From Erythrobacter aurantius (GTDB taxonomy: Bacteria > Pseudomonadota > Alphaproteobacteria > Sphingomonadales > Sphingomonadaceae), in assembly GCF_023823125.1 (NCBI RefSeq), contig NZ_CP090949.1, forward strand, positions 682,001-746,000: DNA of 64,000 nt, in the 5' to 3' direction. Made by a program: the position numbers and the translations under genes. Shown here one piece after another: positions 47,531 through 56,024 of the stretch (its first letter is position 1; every line of letters starts with the position of its first letter). The notes below the pieces were generated by a model, which did no database searches, was not told the origin of the DNA, and saw nothing but the letters and a program-made list of their open reading frames with translations.

Positions 47531-48806
47531 CCCCTTCGGCTTCGACGATAACGACCTTGTTGCGGCCTTCGTTCTTGCCGCTGTAGAGCGCCGCGTCGGC
47601 CATTTCGAGCAACTCTTCGCGCGGCAGCATGATTGCCGCTGGGGCCACGCCGACGCCGACTGATGCGGTGACCAGCGAACGGTCGCTTTCGCACACCGGG
47701 GTCAGGGTCGCGGCGACGGTCTGGCGCACATCTTCGGCGATGGCACGGATCTTCGCGGCTTCGCGCTTGCGCACCGCACCGACGAATTCCTCGCCACCGT
47801 AACGCGCGACGATGCCGCCCGCCTCATCGAAAATGTCCTGCAGCGCGCTCGCGACCAGTTTCAGGCAATAGTCGCCTGACTGGTGGCCGTGGGTGTCGTT
47901 GAAGGCCTTGAAGTGATCGAGGTCGATCATCATCAGCGCGATCAGATCGTCGGCGCGGCCATGCTCGCCCGGAGCCACTATCTCGGTTTCGAACTGACGC
48001 TCGAAACAGCGGCGGTTGGCGATTCCGGTGAGCGGGTCGGTTTCCGACAGCAGCTGGAGCGAGTGATTGGCTTTGAGCAACTCGCGGCTGAAGATGCGGG
48101 CGCGCAGGTTCAGCAGGAAGTTGTGCTGCCGCAACCGTTCGAACCGTCCCGCCACCGGCAATGTGCCAGCAGCGGCGAGCGCGAAGACGACGACGGTATC
48201 GGCATAAAGCATCAGGAATTCGCTTCCGTGCAGCGCGATCACCCCGGTTGCGACGATGATCGCGGACGCGTCGAAAATCACGAGGCCGCGCAGGGAATAG
48301 GGCAGCATCATGTTGGCGATGCCCACCACAAGGATCGTTGCGAGCAGATATCGCGGCGCGAGATCGGGCGGCAATTGCAGGGCGAGGTGCACGATCACCG
48401 CGATGAAGGCGATCGGTGCGGCGCCCACGCAAAAGGCGAGCGCCTGTGTCCAGCCACGCGCTCCGGCGATCAGGCCAGCCAGCGTCAGCGGCGCCACCGC
48501 CACCACGCGCAGGATCGCGCCTTGCTCCAGCATGTCGGGATTGACGATGAGGTCGACCGCAATCGTCGCCATGCACAGCAGCAGGCCGAGCAGGAACAGG
48601 AAATGCTCCTCGCGATACAGCCGGTCGATCACTTCCTGGCGATAGAGTTCGGCAACCGCGGCGGGCCAGCGGCGCAAGGGCAGGCGTTCCTGGTCGATCG
48701 ACTCGACCATGTCCGAATCGATCCCGGCAGGCACGTCCATTTCTTCCTCGGGCAGAGGCAGGCTTTCGAACGCGCCATCGGGGACAAGGGATTGCATCAC
48801 GCCCAT
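47502..48806 (-). CDS. Membrane diguanylate cyclase (GGDEF)
   Basis: A 434-residue protein that makes c-di-GMP. The first part holds about six membrane helices (residues ~60-230; FLFLLGLLLCMATIAVDLIV and following), then a short coiled coil, and a GGDEF domain with RYGGEEF (active-site motif), DPLTGIANRR and a degenerate I-site. It starts at ATG 48806; a GTG at 48812 and an ATG at 48797 are alternatives. Its likely effector is the PilZ protein at 46519. Confidence 0.92.
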   Translation of the reverse strand: MGVMQSLVPDGAFESLPLPEEEMDVPAGIDSDMVESIDQERLPLRRWPAAVAELYRQEVIDRLYREEHFLFLLGLLLCMATIAVDLIVNPDMLEQGAILRVVAVAPLTLAGLIAGARGWTQALAFCVGAAPIAFIAVIVHLALQLPPDLAPRYLLATILVVGIANMMLPYSLRGLVIFDASAIIVATGVIALHGSEFLMLYADTVVVFALAAAGTLPVAGRFERLRQHNFLLNLRARIFSRELLKANHSLQLLSETDPLTGIANRRCFERQFETEIVAPGEHGRADDLIALMMIDLDHFKAFNDTHGHQSGDYCLKLVASALQDIFDEAGGIVARYGGEEFVGAVRKREAAKIRAIAEDVRQTVAATLTPVCESDRSLVTASVGVGVAPAAIMLPREELLEMADAALYSGKNEGRNKVVIVEAEGAFIPPRPAD

Positions 48807-48886
48807 GCGCACCCGGTTAACTGCAGTCCTTTAATTTGGGGTTAGTGCGGGTGCTGGTGCGGATGCGTTTTCGAACCTTTCCGTTC

Positions 48887-48942
48887 GACTCGGATTTTGC
48901 ACGGTTTATCCCCGCCGAATCATACCCGCTTGCCTTCGATTC
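48887..48942. promoter_or_regulatory. Cluster of three GANTC sites before nrdB
   Basis: GACTC at 48887-48891, GAATC at 48917-48921 and GATTC at 48938-48942 lie within 56 bp, ending 53 bp before the nrdB ATG. The spacing places them in the promoter. The same site is clustered before nrdA. Confidence 0.65.
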
Positions 48943-48995
48943 CGTAGTTTGTTTCCCTACATAGGTAAGCCAACACGAACCGAAGGAACCACAAG

Positions 48996-50045
48996 ATGTC
49001 GTTGCTCGAAGCCCGCAAGACCTACAAGCCGTTTGAATACCCGTGGGCCTACGACTTCTGGAAGCGTCAGCAGCAGATCCACTGGATGCCCGAGGAAGTG
49101 CCTCTGGGCGAGGATTGCCGCGACTGGGCGCAGAAAATCACCGATCACGAGCGCAACCTGCTCACACAGATCTTCCGTTTCTTCACGCAGGCCGATGTCG
49201 AGGTGCAGGATTGCTACCACGAAAACTACGGCCGCGTGTTCAAGCCGACCGAAGTGAAAATGATGCTTACCGCTTTCTCCAACATGGAGACGGTGCACAT
49301 CGCGGCTTACTCGCACCTGCTCGACACCATCGGCATGCCCGAAAGCGAATACGCCGCTTTCCTCGAATATGAGGAAATGAAGGACAAGCACGATTACCTG
49401 CACCAGTTCGGCGTCGACACCGACGAAGACATCGCCCGCACGCTCGCCATGTTCGGCGGCTTCACCGAAGGGCTGCAGCTGTTCGCCTCCTTTGCCATGC
49501 TGATGAACTTCCCGCGCTTCAACAAGATGAAGGGCATGGGCCAGATCGTCAGCTGGTCGGTGCGCGACGAATCGCTCCACTGCGAAGGCATCATCAAGCT
49601 GTTCCACACCTTCTGCGAGGAACGCGGCTGCCTGACGAAATCGGTGAAGGAAGACATCATCGACATCTGCCAGAAGACCGTCCGGCTCGAAGACGCCTTC
49701 ATCGATCTCGCCTTCGAAATGGGCCCGGTCAACGGGATGAGCCCCAAGGAGATCAAGAAGTACATCCGCTACATCGCCGACTGGCGCCTTGCCCAGCTTG
49801 GCCTGCAGCCGATCTACATGGTGGAAGAACACCCGCTGCCGTGGCTTGCGCCGCTGCTCAACGGGGTGGAGCACGCCAACTTCTTCGAAACCCGCGCCAC
49901 CGAATATTCCAAGGGCGCAACCCGCGGCAACTGGAACGACGTATGGTCCAGCTTCGACAAGCGCCAGAAGGCCAAAGCCGTCAACGAAGACTGCGAAGCC
50001 GACGGTGGCCCGGATATGTTTGGGTCGGTTGAGGCTGCGGAGTAG
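48996..50045 (+). CDS. nrdB: Class I ribonucleoside-diphosphate reductase, small subunit
   Basis: Carries the diiron-tyrosyl radical that starts NrdA catalysis. The 349-residue protein has the diiron ligands (EVQDCYHENYGRVF; ETVHIAAYSHLL, with the radical Tyr; DESLHCEGI) and the C-terminal peptide that docks on NrdA (ADGGPDMFGSVEAAE). It does not share an operon with nrdA but shares GANTC clusters in the promoter. A small gene is coupled 6 bp downstream. Confidence 0.96.
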   Translation: MSLLEARKTYKPFEYPWAYDFWKRQQQIHWMPEEVPLGEDCRDWAQKITDHERNLLTQIFRFFTQADVEVQDCYHENYGRVFKPTEVKMMLTAFSNMETVHIAAYSHLLDTIGMPESEYAAFLEYEEMKDKHDYLHQFGVDTDEDIARTLAMFGGFTEGLQLFASFAMLMNFPRFNKMKGMGQIVSWSVRDESLHCEGIIKLFHTFCEERGCLTKSVKEDIIDICQKTVRLEDAFIDLAFEMGPVNGMSPKEIKKYIRYIADWRLAQLGLQPIYMVEEHPLPWLAPLLNGVEHANFFETRATEYSKGATRGNWNDVWSSFDKRQKAKAVNEDCEADGGPDMFGSVEAAE

Positions 50046-50051
50046 GGGGGA

Positions 50052-50285
50052 GTGGCCACGCGTGCTGATCTCAAAGCGTGGGTGGTTGAGGCACTTCAAT
50101 CTTTGGGAGCTGCACAAGTCCCAGATGTAGCAAAGTATATTTGGGACCACCATGAACAGGAACTCCGACAATCTGGAGACCTGTTCTACACTTGGCAGTA
50201 CGCGATGCGATGGGAGGCCCAAAAACTTCAGCATGAGGGTCTCCTTAAGAAGGAAACCAAGGGCCGACTCTGGGTTTTGACCTAG
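50052..50285 (+). CDS. Winged-helix-like small protein
   Basis: A 77-residue protein starting with GTG at 50052, 6 bp after nrdB. It reads like one winged helix-turn-helix unit (RADLKAWVVEALQSLGAAQVPDVAKYIWDHHE, split around residue 20; KLQHEGLLKKETKGRLWVLT as the wing), similar in shape to the N-terminal domain of Mrr-type restriction proteins. Could bind DNA or RNA; function unknown. Confidence 0.65.
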   Translation: MATRADLKAWVVEALQSLGAAQVPDVAKYIWDHHEQELRQSGDLFYTWQYAMRWEAQKLQHEGLLKKETKGRLWVLT

Positions 50286-50307
50286 GTTGACGCTGCTATC
50301 CATTACT

Positions 50308-50329
50308 CCCCTCCCGCCTGCGGGAGGGG
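50308..50329. terminator. Hairpin terminator / intergenic palindrome
   Basis: CCCCTCCCG (50308-50316) and CGGGAGGGG (50321-50329) with a CCTG loop, flanked by ATTACT and AATCAG. It lies between two convergent genes. This exact type of palindrome is common between convergent genes in Sphingomonadales, by my recollection, so it may also be a dispersed repeat. Confidence 0.6.
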
Positions 50330-50341
50330 AATCAGGCTAAT

Positions 50342-51040
50342 CTACTCCCAACCCCAAGCTGCGGGCGGCATTTCCACTTCTTCGCCCAGATCAAATTCCA
50401 CCCTGAACAGCCGGTCTTCCGGTGCGCCGCTTTCTACCGTGCGCTTGAGTTGGTAGGCATACACACCGCCTTCGGTTCCGGCGGGGTCGACTTCGACGGT
50501 CCAGACATTCGTAACCGATGCGGTGAGGCCTTCGCGTTCGAACATGGCCACGCTTTCCGCATCCACCGGGAAGCTTTGCGCGCGCGCCGTGCCCGTGTCG
50601 CCCCCGTCGATACTCTGCGCGGTGTCTCCGCCGTACATCGTCACCGCGTCGCTTTCGCCATCTTCGTGCCGATGATCGTGCTTCAAGCGAAGTCCACCCG
50701 CATCATTGCGCGTGATCAGCCAGGTGCGCGAACGATCCCATGTGCCGTCCGCCTGCCTTATGTGAAACGGCACTGCGATGCGATCATCGCTGCATTCGGC
50801 CACCGCCATCACCATTTCCGCGCCCGCCATATCGGCATCGGCGGCGTCATCGCTCACCAGCGCGCCCGCATAGGCCTTGCCGCAATGGCTCGACAAGGCG
50901 GCCCAGAATTCGTCCTGAGGAGAGGCGTCGGCGGTTTCCCCCGCACCATCCTCAACCGGGGCTTCACCCCCCGAACAGGAGGCGAGCGACAGGGCGGCAA
51001 GGGCAGCGCAGAGCGCCCGCGTGTGTGCGAATGTCTTCAT
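50342..51040 (-). CDS. Lipoprotein of unknown function
   Basis: A 232-residue protein with lipobox LSLASC (ATG 51040), then an acidic linker and a globular part with CGKAYAGALVSDDA, AECSDDRIAVPFHI, TWDRSRTWLITRNDAGGLRLKHDHRHEDG in parts, and SFPVDAESVAMFEREG. I recognise no named family; several exported sphingomonad proteins have this layout. Confidence 0.75.
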   Translation of the reverse strand: MKTFAHTRALCAALAALSLASCSGGEAPVEDGAGETADASPQDEFWAALSSHCGKAYAGALVSDDAADADMAGAEMVMAVAECSDDRIAVPFHIRQADGTWDRSRTWLITRNDAGGLRLKHDHRHEDGESDAVTMYGGDTAQSIDGGDTGTARAQSFPVDAESVAMFEREGLTASVTNVWTVEVDPAGTEGGVYAYQLKRTVESGAPEDRLFRVEFDLGEEVEMPPAAWGWE

Positions 51041-51177
51041 GCGCCAGACGTAGCACAGCCGGGCATCCGCACAACTGCCCGGACAATCACGGCTTTGCCG
51101 CTTTCCCATGCCGCACCAATGCTCTACGCCAGAGGTGCAAAGGGTCGCGTCCAGTTCCAATTGGGGGGGAATGACGC

Positions 51178-52095
51178 ATGACAGAATTGATCGGGCAGGC
51201 GACGAGCATCGAAGGTTTCGGCGCGGTGATGGCCGCCGCCGCCGCAGGGGAGCGGCCCAATTTCCGCCCCTATGAACCGCTGCCGCCCGGATCGCCGCGC
51301 GATGTCTTCATCACCTCATGGGCGAAAAGCGGCACCACCATGATGCAGCAGATGTTCCATCAGCTGCGCACCGGGGCCAGCGGCGGAGACATGGATTTCG
51401 ACGACATCAGCCGCATGACGCCTTGGGATGACACCGCCTATCTGCTCGATTTCGACATGACGACACCGCAACGCGGGACGCCGCGCGGGTTCAAATCACA
51501 CCGCGAATACGAACGCCTGCCCGCAGGCAACCGGTATCTGATCACCCTGCGCGATCCGGGGGAATGCTACGTTTCCTTCTATCGCTTCATCAATGGCTGG
51601 CACCTCAAGGACGGGTCCGTGCCGATCGAGGATTTCATGCCGTTGTTCATGGGCGGCGGGCCGGGCGGCTGCGATTACTTCACCCACATCCTCAGCTGGT
51701 ACGCCCGGCGGCACGAGCCCGATACGCTGTTGATGACCTATCGCTGGGTGGTGAAGAGCAAGCCTGCGGCGATCCGGCGGCTGGCGGCGTTCTGCGATAT
51801 CGAACTCACCCCGGAGATCGAGGCGCTGGTGCAGGAGCGGACGACGCGCGAATTCATGCACACTTACAAGGACCGTTTCGACGATGGCATGTTCTGCGCC
51901 GTGCTGGAGGAGAAATGCGGCATCCCTGCCAATTCGGATTCGAGCGAGGTGCAGGCATCGGGCAGCTCGCTCGACATGCTGCCGCCGGCGATCGCCGAGG
52001 AGCTTGACCGGATGTGGGCGGAACGCGTCACGCCGGTGACGGGCCATGCGGATTACGCCTCGCTCGCGGCGGAGGTGGATGCGCTGGCCGGTTGA
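51178..52095 (+). CDS. PAPS-dependent sulfotransferase domain protein
   Basis: A 305-residue cytosolic sulfotransferase. Phosphosulfate loop ITSWAKSGTTMMQQ (residues ~46-58), 3'-phosphate binding region TLRDPGECYVSFYRF, and a C-terminal part with MWAERVTPVTGHADYA. The fold is that of animal-type SULT1 enzymes, occasionally seen in sphingomonads; acceptor unknown. Confidence 0.88.
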   Translation: MTELIGQATSIEGFGAVMAAAAAGERPNFRPYEPLPPGSPRDVFITSWAKSGTTMMQQMFHQLRTGASGGDMDFDDISRMTPWDDTAYLLDFDMTTPQRGTPRGFKSHREYERLPAGNRYLITLRDPGECYVSFYRFINGWHLKDGSVPIEDFMPLFMGGGPGGCDYFTHILSWYARRHEPDTLLMTYRWVVKSKPAAIRRLAAFCDIELTPEIEALVQERTTREFMHTYKDRFDDGMFCAVLEEKCGIPANSDSSEVQASGSSLDMLPPAIAEELDRMWAERVTPVTGHADYASLAAEVDALAG

Positions 52096-52116
52096 CGGAG
52101 ATCGGGACGGGCGGAT

Positions 52117-52130
52117 TTGATGTGAGTCAA
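52117..52130 (+). promoter_or_regulatory. FNR/FixK-type box before the first DUF465 gene
   Basis: TTGATGTGAGTCAA matches TTGAT-N4-(A/G)TCAA. Its centre is 66 bp before the ATG at 52190, so at a class II position (-41.5) transcription would start near 52165, with TAGGGT at 52153-52158 in the -10 place. The same geometry is found before the second DUF465 gene. Confidence 0.6.
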
Positions 52131-52189
52131 ATCTTTCGCGGCGACTCCGGCCTAGGGTTTTCTCACAATCCAAAGGGAGAACGCCTCAA

Positions 52190-52447
52190 ATGTCCCAGCA
52201 CACCCCGAACGAGCTGACCGAAATCTTCAAGCGCGATCGCGATCTGATCACCCAGTTGAAGCAGACCGATGCCCATTACGCCCGGCTGGCGGATGAATAT
52301 CACGAGGTGAACCGCGAGGTGCACCGGATTGAGGCGGAGACCGAGGCGGCTTCGGACGAGCGGACCGAAAAGCTCAAGAAGCAGCGGCTGAGCCTGCTCG
52401 ACGAAATCACGGTGATCGTGTCGCGGGCGCGCGCTGCTGCGGTCTGA
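52190..52447 (+). CDS. DUF465 (YdcH-like) protein 1
   Basis: An 85-residue protein made of two long helices: DLITQLKQTDAHYARLADEYHEVNREVHRIE (in parts) and ERTEKLKKQRLSLLDEITVIV, the DUF465 hairpin with its LKKxRLxLxDEI end. Such proteins are small, often stress-induced, and may dimerise; function unknown. Followed at 52856 by a paralogue. Confidence 0.9.
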   Translation: MSQHTPNELTEIFKRDRDLITQLKQTDAHYARLADEYHEVNREVHRIEAETEAASDERTEKLKKQRLSLLDEITVIVSRARAAAV

Positions 52448-52577
52448 CGCTTTCCTACTGTCTGCGGCGCGGGGTAAGAATGCGGGGTAATGCCCCCGGT
52501 TCTTGTCCCCGCGATTGTTCCCACTGCGCTTGCGCCCTTGATGCCGCCGCTGTGCTTGCCGCGATACGGCGGGGCGG

Positions 52578-52728
52578 GTGACAGTTTGCGGCTTGAAACG
52601 CGACACTTTGACCTTGCGAAAAGTGACGCTTTTGCCCGTTTGGGTGACACTCTGCCGCCGGCGGGTGACACTTCGCGGCGAAAGGTGACAGTTTGCGCAC
52701 GAAAGGGTGACACAATCGCGCTTTTTCT
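52578..52728 (+). repeat. Seven phased GTGACA(C/G)TTTGCG repeats
   Basis: Cores start at 52578, 52600 (GCGACA), 52623 (GTGACG), 52644, 52665, 52685 and 52707: steps of 22, 23, 21, 21, 20 and 22 bp, mean 21.5. Consensus GTGACA-C/G-TTTGCG. The spacing is close to two helical turns and not a multiple of three, so it is not coding. It looks like an iteron-type or operator array read by one protein bound on one face of the DNA. Confidence 0.8.
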
Positions 52729-52786
52729 TCTGGACCGTGTTCCACCTGTTCCAGCCTGTAGGGAAAACGGGGCACCAGCGGGCCGA

Positions 52787-52800
52787 TTGACGCACGTCAA
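52787..52800 (+). promoter_or_regulatory. Second FNR/FixK-type box
   Basis: TTGACGCACGTCAA is a perfect palindrome of the TTGAC-N4-GTCAA form. Its centre lies 62 bp before the ATG at 52856, the same geometry as the first box and its gene, with CATGGT at 52823-52828 as a weak -10. Confidence 0.6.
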
Positions 52801-52855
52801 AGACGGTTTGCGCAGGGCGTTTCATGGTCGAATCACGTCAAGGAAGGAGACCGCG

Positions 52856-53164
52856 ATGCCCGCCGTTCAAACCGCACCACGCCGCCCGCAGGAACTGCAT
52901 GAGGAATTCCCGCGCGATGCAAGGGTGCTGACTTTGCTCAAGCTGGCCGATGTGCAGTTCTGCAATCTGGCGGAGCGGTATCACGCGCTGGGCCGTGCGA
53001 TCGGGCGGCTCGAATGCGAGGCGGAAAGCGCGTCGGACCTGTATCTGGCGCGGCTGAAGAAGCAGCGGCTGGCGCTGCTCGACGAAATCGCCGTCGTGAT
53101 CGAGGAAGCCGAAGCGCGGCTTGGTGCGGGGGCTGCCCCCGCGATGGAAGCCGTTCCGGCGTAA
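52856..53164 (+). CDS. DUF465 (YdcH-like) protein 2
   Basis: A 102-residue paralogue of the protein at 52190. The shared core is LLKLADVQFCNLAERYHALGRAIGRLE (in parts) and LYLARLKKQRLALLDEIAVVIEEAE; the N-terminus is longer and Pro-rich, and a short Ala/Pro tail is added. AAGGAAGGAGA precedes the ATG. Likely same oxygen- or redox-related control as copy 1 by its FNR-type box. Confidence 0.9.
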   Translation: MPAVQTAPRRPQELHEEFPRDARVLTLLKLADVQFCNLAERYHALGRAIGRLECEAESASDLYLARLKKQRLALLDEIAVVIEEAEARLGAGAAPAMEAVPA

Positions 53165-53176
53165 GGAGTGACGGAC

Positions 53177-53326
53177 ATGAGACTGAAACGCCGATTGCCC
53201 CTTCCGCTCCCGCTGGCGGGTGTCGTCAGCCTGCACCGCTCCCGGGGGCGCGGGCGGCGAAAGGCAGCCGCATTGATCGGCGGCGCGCTGGCCGCGCGGC
53301 GGATCGTGAAAGCCTTTGCGAGGTAG
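53177..53326 (+). CDS. Short basic protein after DUF465-2
   Basis: A 49-residue protein (ATG 53177 behind AAGGAG, 12 bp after the DUF465-2 stop) that is rich in Arg, Leu and Ala (MRLKRRLPLPLPLAG..., GGALAARRIVKAFAR). It resembles small sphingomonad proteins of the same operon style. Could be a membrane-associated or nucleic-acid-binding peptide. Confidence 0.5.
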   Translation: MRLKRRLPLPLPLAGVVSLHRSRGRGRRKAAALIGGALAARRIVKAFAR

Positions 53327-53394
53327 CCCTCTCCCGGCCACCTCGCAAATCCTTGGGAGTGACGTCAGAGGCGAGGCGTCACTCTCATCACGCT

Positions 53395-53751
53395 TCAGAA
53401 CAGGAGCGTTTGCGGATCGGGCATGGGTTCCTGCTTCTGCGCCTTGAGCAGGCTCAGCACGCTGCGCACGCCAACCCAGATTGCGATGACCGGGAACAGC
53501 AGGAAGCCGATGAGGACGAACATCAGGGCGCTGGCGATGATGCTGGCGAGGAAGCCGATCCAGAATGTGCGGATGAGATAGGTGAAGTGCGACGCGGCCC
53601 AATTGTCGCGGTTCTCGCCCTGCCACACATGCGCGAGCACAATGCCGACAAGCCCGGACACGCCGGTGATGAAGCTGCCGAGGTACAGCAGCGAGATGAT
53701 GGTCGGCTGGTTGAGGTCGAAACCGGAATTGGGAGTGGTAGGTTCGGTCAT
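53395..53751 (-). CDS. DUF4870 membrane protein
   Basis: A 118-residue protein with three membrane helices (IISLLYLGSFITGVSGLVGIVLA; FTYLIRTFWIGFLASIIASALMFVLIG, in parts; FLLFPVIAIWVGVRSVLSLL). The WAASHFTYLIRTFW segment is the DUF4870/TIC20-like signature. Start ATG 53751; the longer frame overlaps nothing but has no better ribosome-binding site. Confidence 0.85.
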   Translation of the reverse strand: MTEPTTPNSGFDLNQPTIISLLYLGSFITGVSGLVGIVLAHVWQGENRDNWAASHFTYLIRTFWIGFLASIIASALMFVLIGFLLFPVIAIWVGVRSVLSLLKAQKQEPMPDPQTLLF

Positions 53752-53817
53752 GGCGAGATCCCCTGTGATGCCTGACGGAGCGATCAGTCTACGCAAGGCG
53801 CGCTTTGGAGCAAGCTC

Positions 53818-54375
53818 TTACTCGCACCAGTCGGGCTCGGTGCTGCCCCAACCGCTCCCGCCAGCCAGGCCGCGGTTAATCATCGTGTCGGCAAGGTACT
53901 CTCGCGAGCCGTCCGCCATAGTGCGGCGCACCGCGCGCAACTCGCGCCCGTACTGGTCGCGCGGGGGCGCATCGCCTCCGTCCCATTCGAATGCCCCTTG
54001 GCCGAGCCACTGGTGGAGTGCATCACGTGCCTCTATCGCGCGGCGGCTTTCTGCCGGGCAGGCTCCGTTCAATTCGGGTGCGTCGAAACCGGTCAGGCGG
54101 ATACGCCGCTGCGCCTTGCTGAAACCGAGGATGAGCGTGTCACCGTCCACCACACAGCCCGGCTGGCTGCTGCCCCGTGCGCCGCACAAGGCAAAGCGAT
54201 CATTGACGGTCTGCCATTCCGCATCGTCAGACAACGGGCGAAGTCCGAACCACCAGACCGCCATGACGATCAAGAGCAACACCGGCATTCGCCACACCAG
54301 CCACCAATTGCCCAGCGGGCTGCCCATGCGCGGGCGATTGCGCCTGAGCCGGGATCGGAAACGCGGTGGAGACAT
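53818..54375 (-). CDS. Membrane-anchored staphylococcal-nuclease-like protein
   Basis: Residues after a basic N-terminus and one membrane helix (MPVLLLIVMAVWWFGL) form an SNase-like OB-fold: CVVDGDTLILGF (Asp/Thr), IRLTGFDAPELNG (Arg/Glu-region), and DQYGRELRAV. Catalytic Arg/Glu positions appear conserved. It is probably an exported nuclease. Start placed at ATG 54375; 54444 is also open. Confidence 0.85.
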   Translation of the reverse strand: MSPPRFRSRLRRNRPRMGSPLGNWWLVWRMPVLLLIVMAVWWFGLRPLSDDAEWQTVNDRFALCGARGSSQPGCVVDGDTLILGFSKAQRRIRLTGFDAPELNGACPAESRRAIEARDALHQWLGQGAFEWDGGDAPPRDQYGRELRAVRRTMADGSREYLADTMINRGLAGGSGWGSTEPDWCE

Positions 54376-54445
54376 GAAGCGAGGACTAGCAGCAGCCGCC
54401 TTGCCGCTCCACTGCGGCGGCGCTGTCATCGACACATATGACAAA

Positions 54446-54471
54446 GGCCGCCCGGATCGCTCCGGACGGCC
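54446..54471 (-). terminator. Terminator of the DUF2282 gene
   Basis: GGCCGCCCGGA (54446-54456) pairs with TCCGGACGGCC (54461-54471; one G-U) with loop TCGC. On the minus strand it follows the DUF2282 stop by 23 bp and continues into TTTGTCATAT. Confidence 0.7.
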
Positions 54472-54494
54472 CTGAAATCACGTGCGGCTGCTGA

Positions 54495-54821
54495 TCAGAC
54501 GTCGGATGTCTCGCTAAGCGATCCGAAGCTGCCATCGGGGCGTTTAGTTGTTTCGCAGCTGCCTGCATCGACGTATTTCCAGGCGTTGCCCTGATAGTCG
54601 ATAGTGCTGGTGCCGGCGCAGCTGGTGCCTGGCCCGGCGGCGCAATCGTTCTTGCCGGCGAGCGAGATGCCGTAGCACTTTTCCTTGGCAGCGGCTTCGG
54701 TGGCGGCGACTTCCGTTGCGCCTTCGGCATTTGTCGGGGCTTCGGCGCCGCCCGAACACGCGGCGGCAAGGCCGGCGAAGGTGGCGAGAGCGATCGATCC
54801 CTTGAAGCGAGTGGTGTTCAT
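54495..54821 (-). CDS. DUF2282 (BufA1, bufferin-like) protein with a lipobox
   Basis: A 108-residue protein. The C-terminal half [15 protein letters not shown]...[23 protein letters not shown] (in parts) carries the four-Cys DUF2282 pattern, the family of bufferin precursors whose cysteines are modified by MNIO enzymes and bind copper. Unusually its signal sequence ends in LAAAC, a lipobox (Cys22), followed by a linker of Ala/Glu. A strong AGGAGG precedes the ATG. No DUF692 (BufB) or DUF2063 (BufC) gene is nearby; its neighbours are a nuclease and argB. Confidence 0.85.
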   Translation of the reverse strand: MNTTRFKGSIALATFAGLAAACSGGAEAPTNAEGATEVAATEAAAKEKCYGISLAGKNDCAAGPGTSCAGTSTIDYQGNAWKYVDAGSCETTKRPDGSFGSLSETSDV

Positions 54822-55023
54822 CGTGTTTCCTCCTAGACTAGATCGTGCGACGCTGCCTTGGGCCTGCGCGGCACACCCTTTGTTTCGCGCAGGCGAGTCG
54901 TTCGGTTACATGGATGGCGCGAAAAGTGTTGCGAGCCGTTTCCTCGTCACCGCTTCCCTCGCGCCCGCGAAGCGGCTAAGCGGCGCGCGACCATCAAAGA
55001 GCGGCTAGAAAGGCGCGCCGATA

Positions 55024-55941
55024 ATGACTGCCCCTTCCACTCCTGCCGATCACTCGCTCGACCTGTCCAAGGCCGAGGTTCTGATCGAGGCCCTACCTTA
55101 TTTCCAGCGTTACGCCGGGCGTACCTTTGTGGTGAAGTACGGCGGGCACGCGATGGGCAACAAACAGGCCGCGCGCGACTTTGCCGAGGATATCGTGCTG
55201 TTGAAGGCGGTGGGCATCAACCCGGTGGTGGTGCATGGCGGCGGTCCGCAAATCGGCGAGATGCTGGCCAAGCTTGGTGTGCAGAGCACCTTTGTCGACG
55301 GATTGCGGGTTACCGACGAAGCGACTGCCAAGGTTGCCGAAATGGTGCTCTCGGGTGCGATCAACAAGGAACTGGTCGGCTGGCTGTCCAATGCCGGTGG
55401 CAAGGCGCTGGGCCTGTCCGGCAAGGATGGCGGACTTGTCACCGCGCGCAAGGTGACGCGCACCACGAAGGATCCGGAAAGCCTGATCGAAAGCGTCGTT
55501 GATCTCGGCTTTGTCGGTGAACCCGCGATTGTGGACACGAGCGTGATCGACACCGCGGTTGCCGCCGGGATGATCCCCGTCATCGCTCCGATCGCAGGCG
55601 GCGAGGATGGCGAGACGTACAATATCAACGCCGACACCATGGCGGGCGCGATCGCCGCTGCACTGGGCGCGGCGCGACTGTTCCTGCTGACCGACGTTGC
55701 CGGTGTGCTCGACGGCGAAGGCAAGTTGCTGACCGACCTCGATCCGGCGGCGATTGCCCGGCTCAAGGAAGAGGGCGTGATCAAGGGCGGCATGGTGCCA
55801 AAGCTTGAAACCTGCGTTTCGGCGGTCGAATCCGGCTGCGAGGCGGCAGTGGTTCTCGACGGACGGGTGCCGCACGCGATGCTGCTTGAATTCTTTACCG
55901 CGCGCGGTGCGGGAACTCTGGTGCGCAAGAACGCGTCTTGA
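55024..55941 (+). CDS. argB: Acetylglutamate kinase
   Basis: Second step of arginine synthesis. The 305-residue protein has [12 protein letters not shown] (phosphate-binding), [14 protein letters not shown], a long NAG-site, [42 protein letters not shown] in parts and the K-xxE end. AAAGG precedes the ATG. It is alone; no other arg gene adjacent. Arginine-sensitive members have an N-terminal helix, visible here ([17 protein letters not shown]). Confidence 0.96.
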   Translation: MTAPSTPADHSLDLSKAEVLIEALPYFQRYAGRTFVVKYGGHAMGNKQAARDFAEDIVLLKAVGINPVVVHGGGPQIGEMLAKLGVQSTFVDGLRVTDEATAKVAEMVLSGAINKELVGWLSNAGGKALGLSGKDGGLVTARKVTRTTKDPESLIESVVDLGFVGEPAIVDTSVIDTAVAAGMIPVIAPIAGGEDGETYNINADTMAGAIAAALGAARLFLLTDVAGVLDGEGKLLTDLDPAAIARLKEEGVIKGGMVPKLETCVSAVESGCEAAVVLDGRVPHAMLLEFFTARGAGTLVRKNAS

Positions 55942-56024
55942 TAAGGGCGCGGCCTGAACCAGTCGGGTTGACGCACCGCCAAGGCGTATTAGGTTGATAA
56001 TACGCTCTAGCCACGGGAACACAC

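Larger units (their letters stand above)
52448..52855. other. Non-coding stretch between the two DUF465 genes, holding a repeat array
   Basis: About 400 bp without a gene. It carries the seven-unit GTGACA array (52578-52712) and the second FNR-type box (52787-52800). The rest shows no structure that I can name. Confidence 0.7.
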
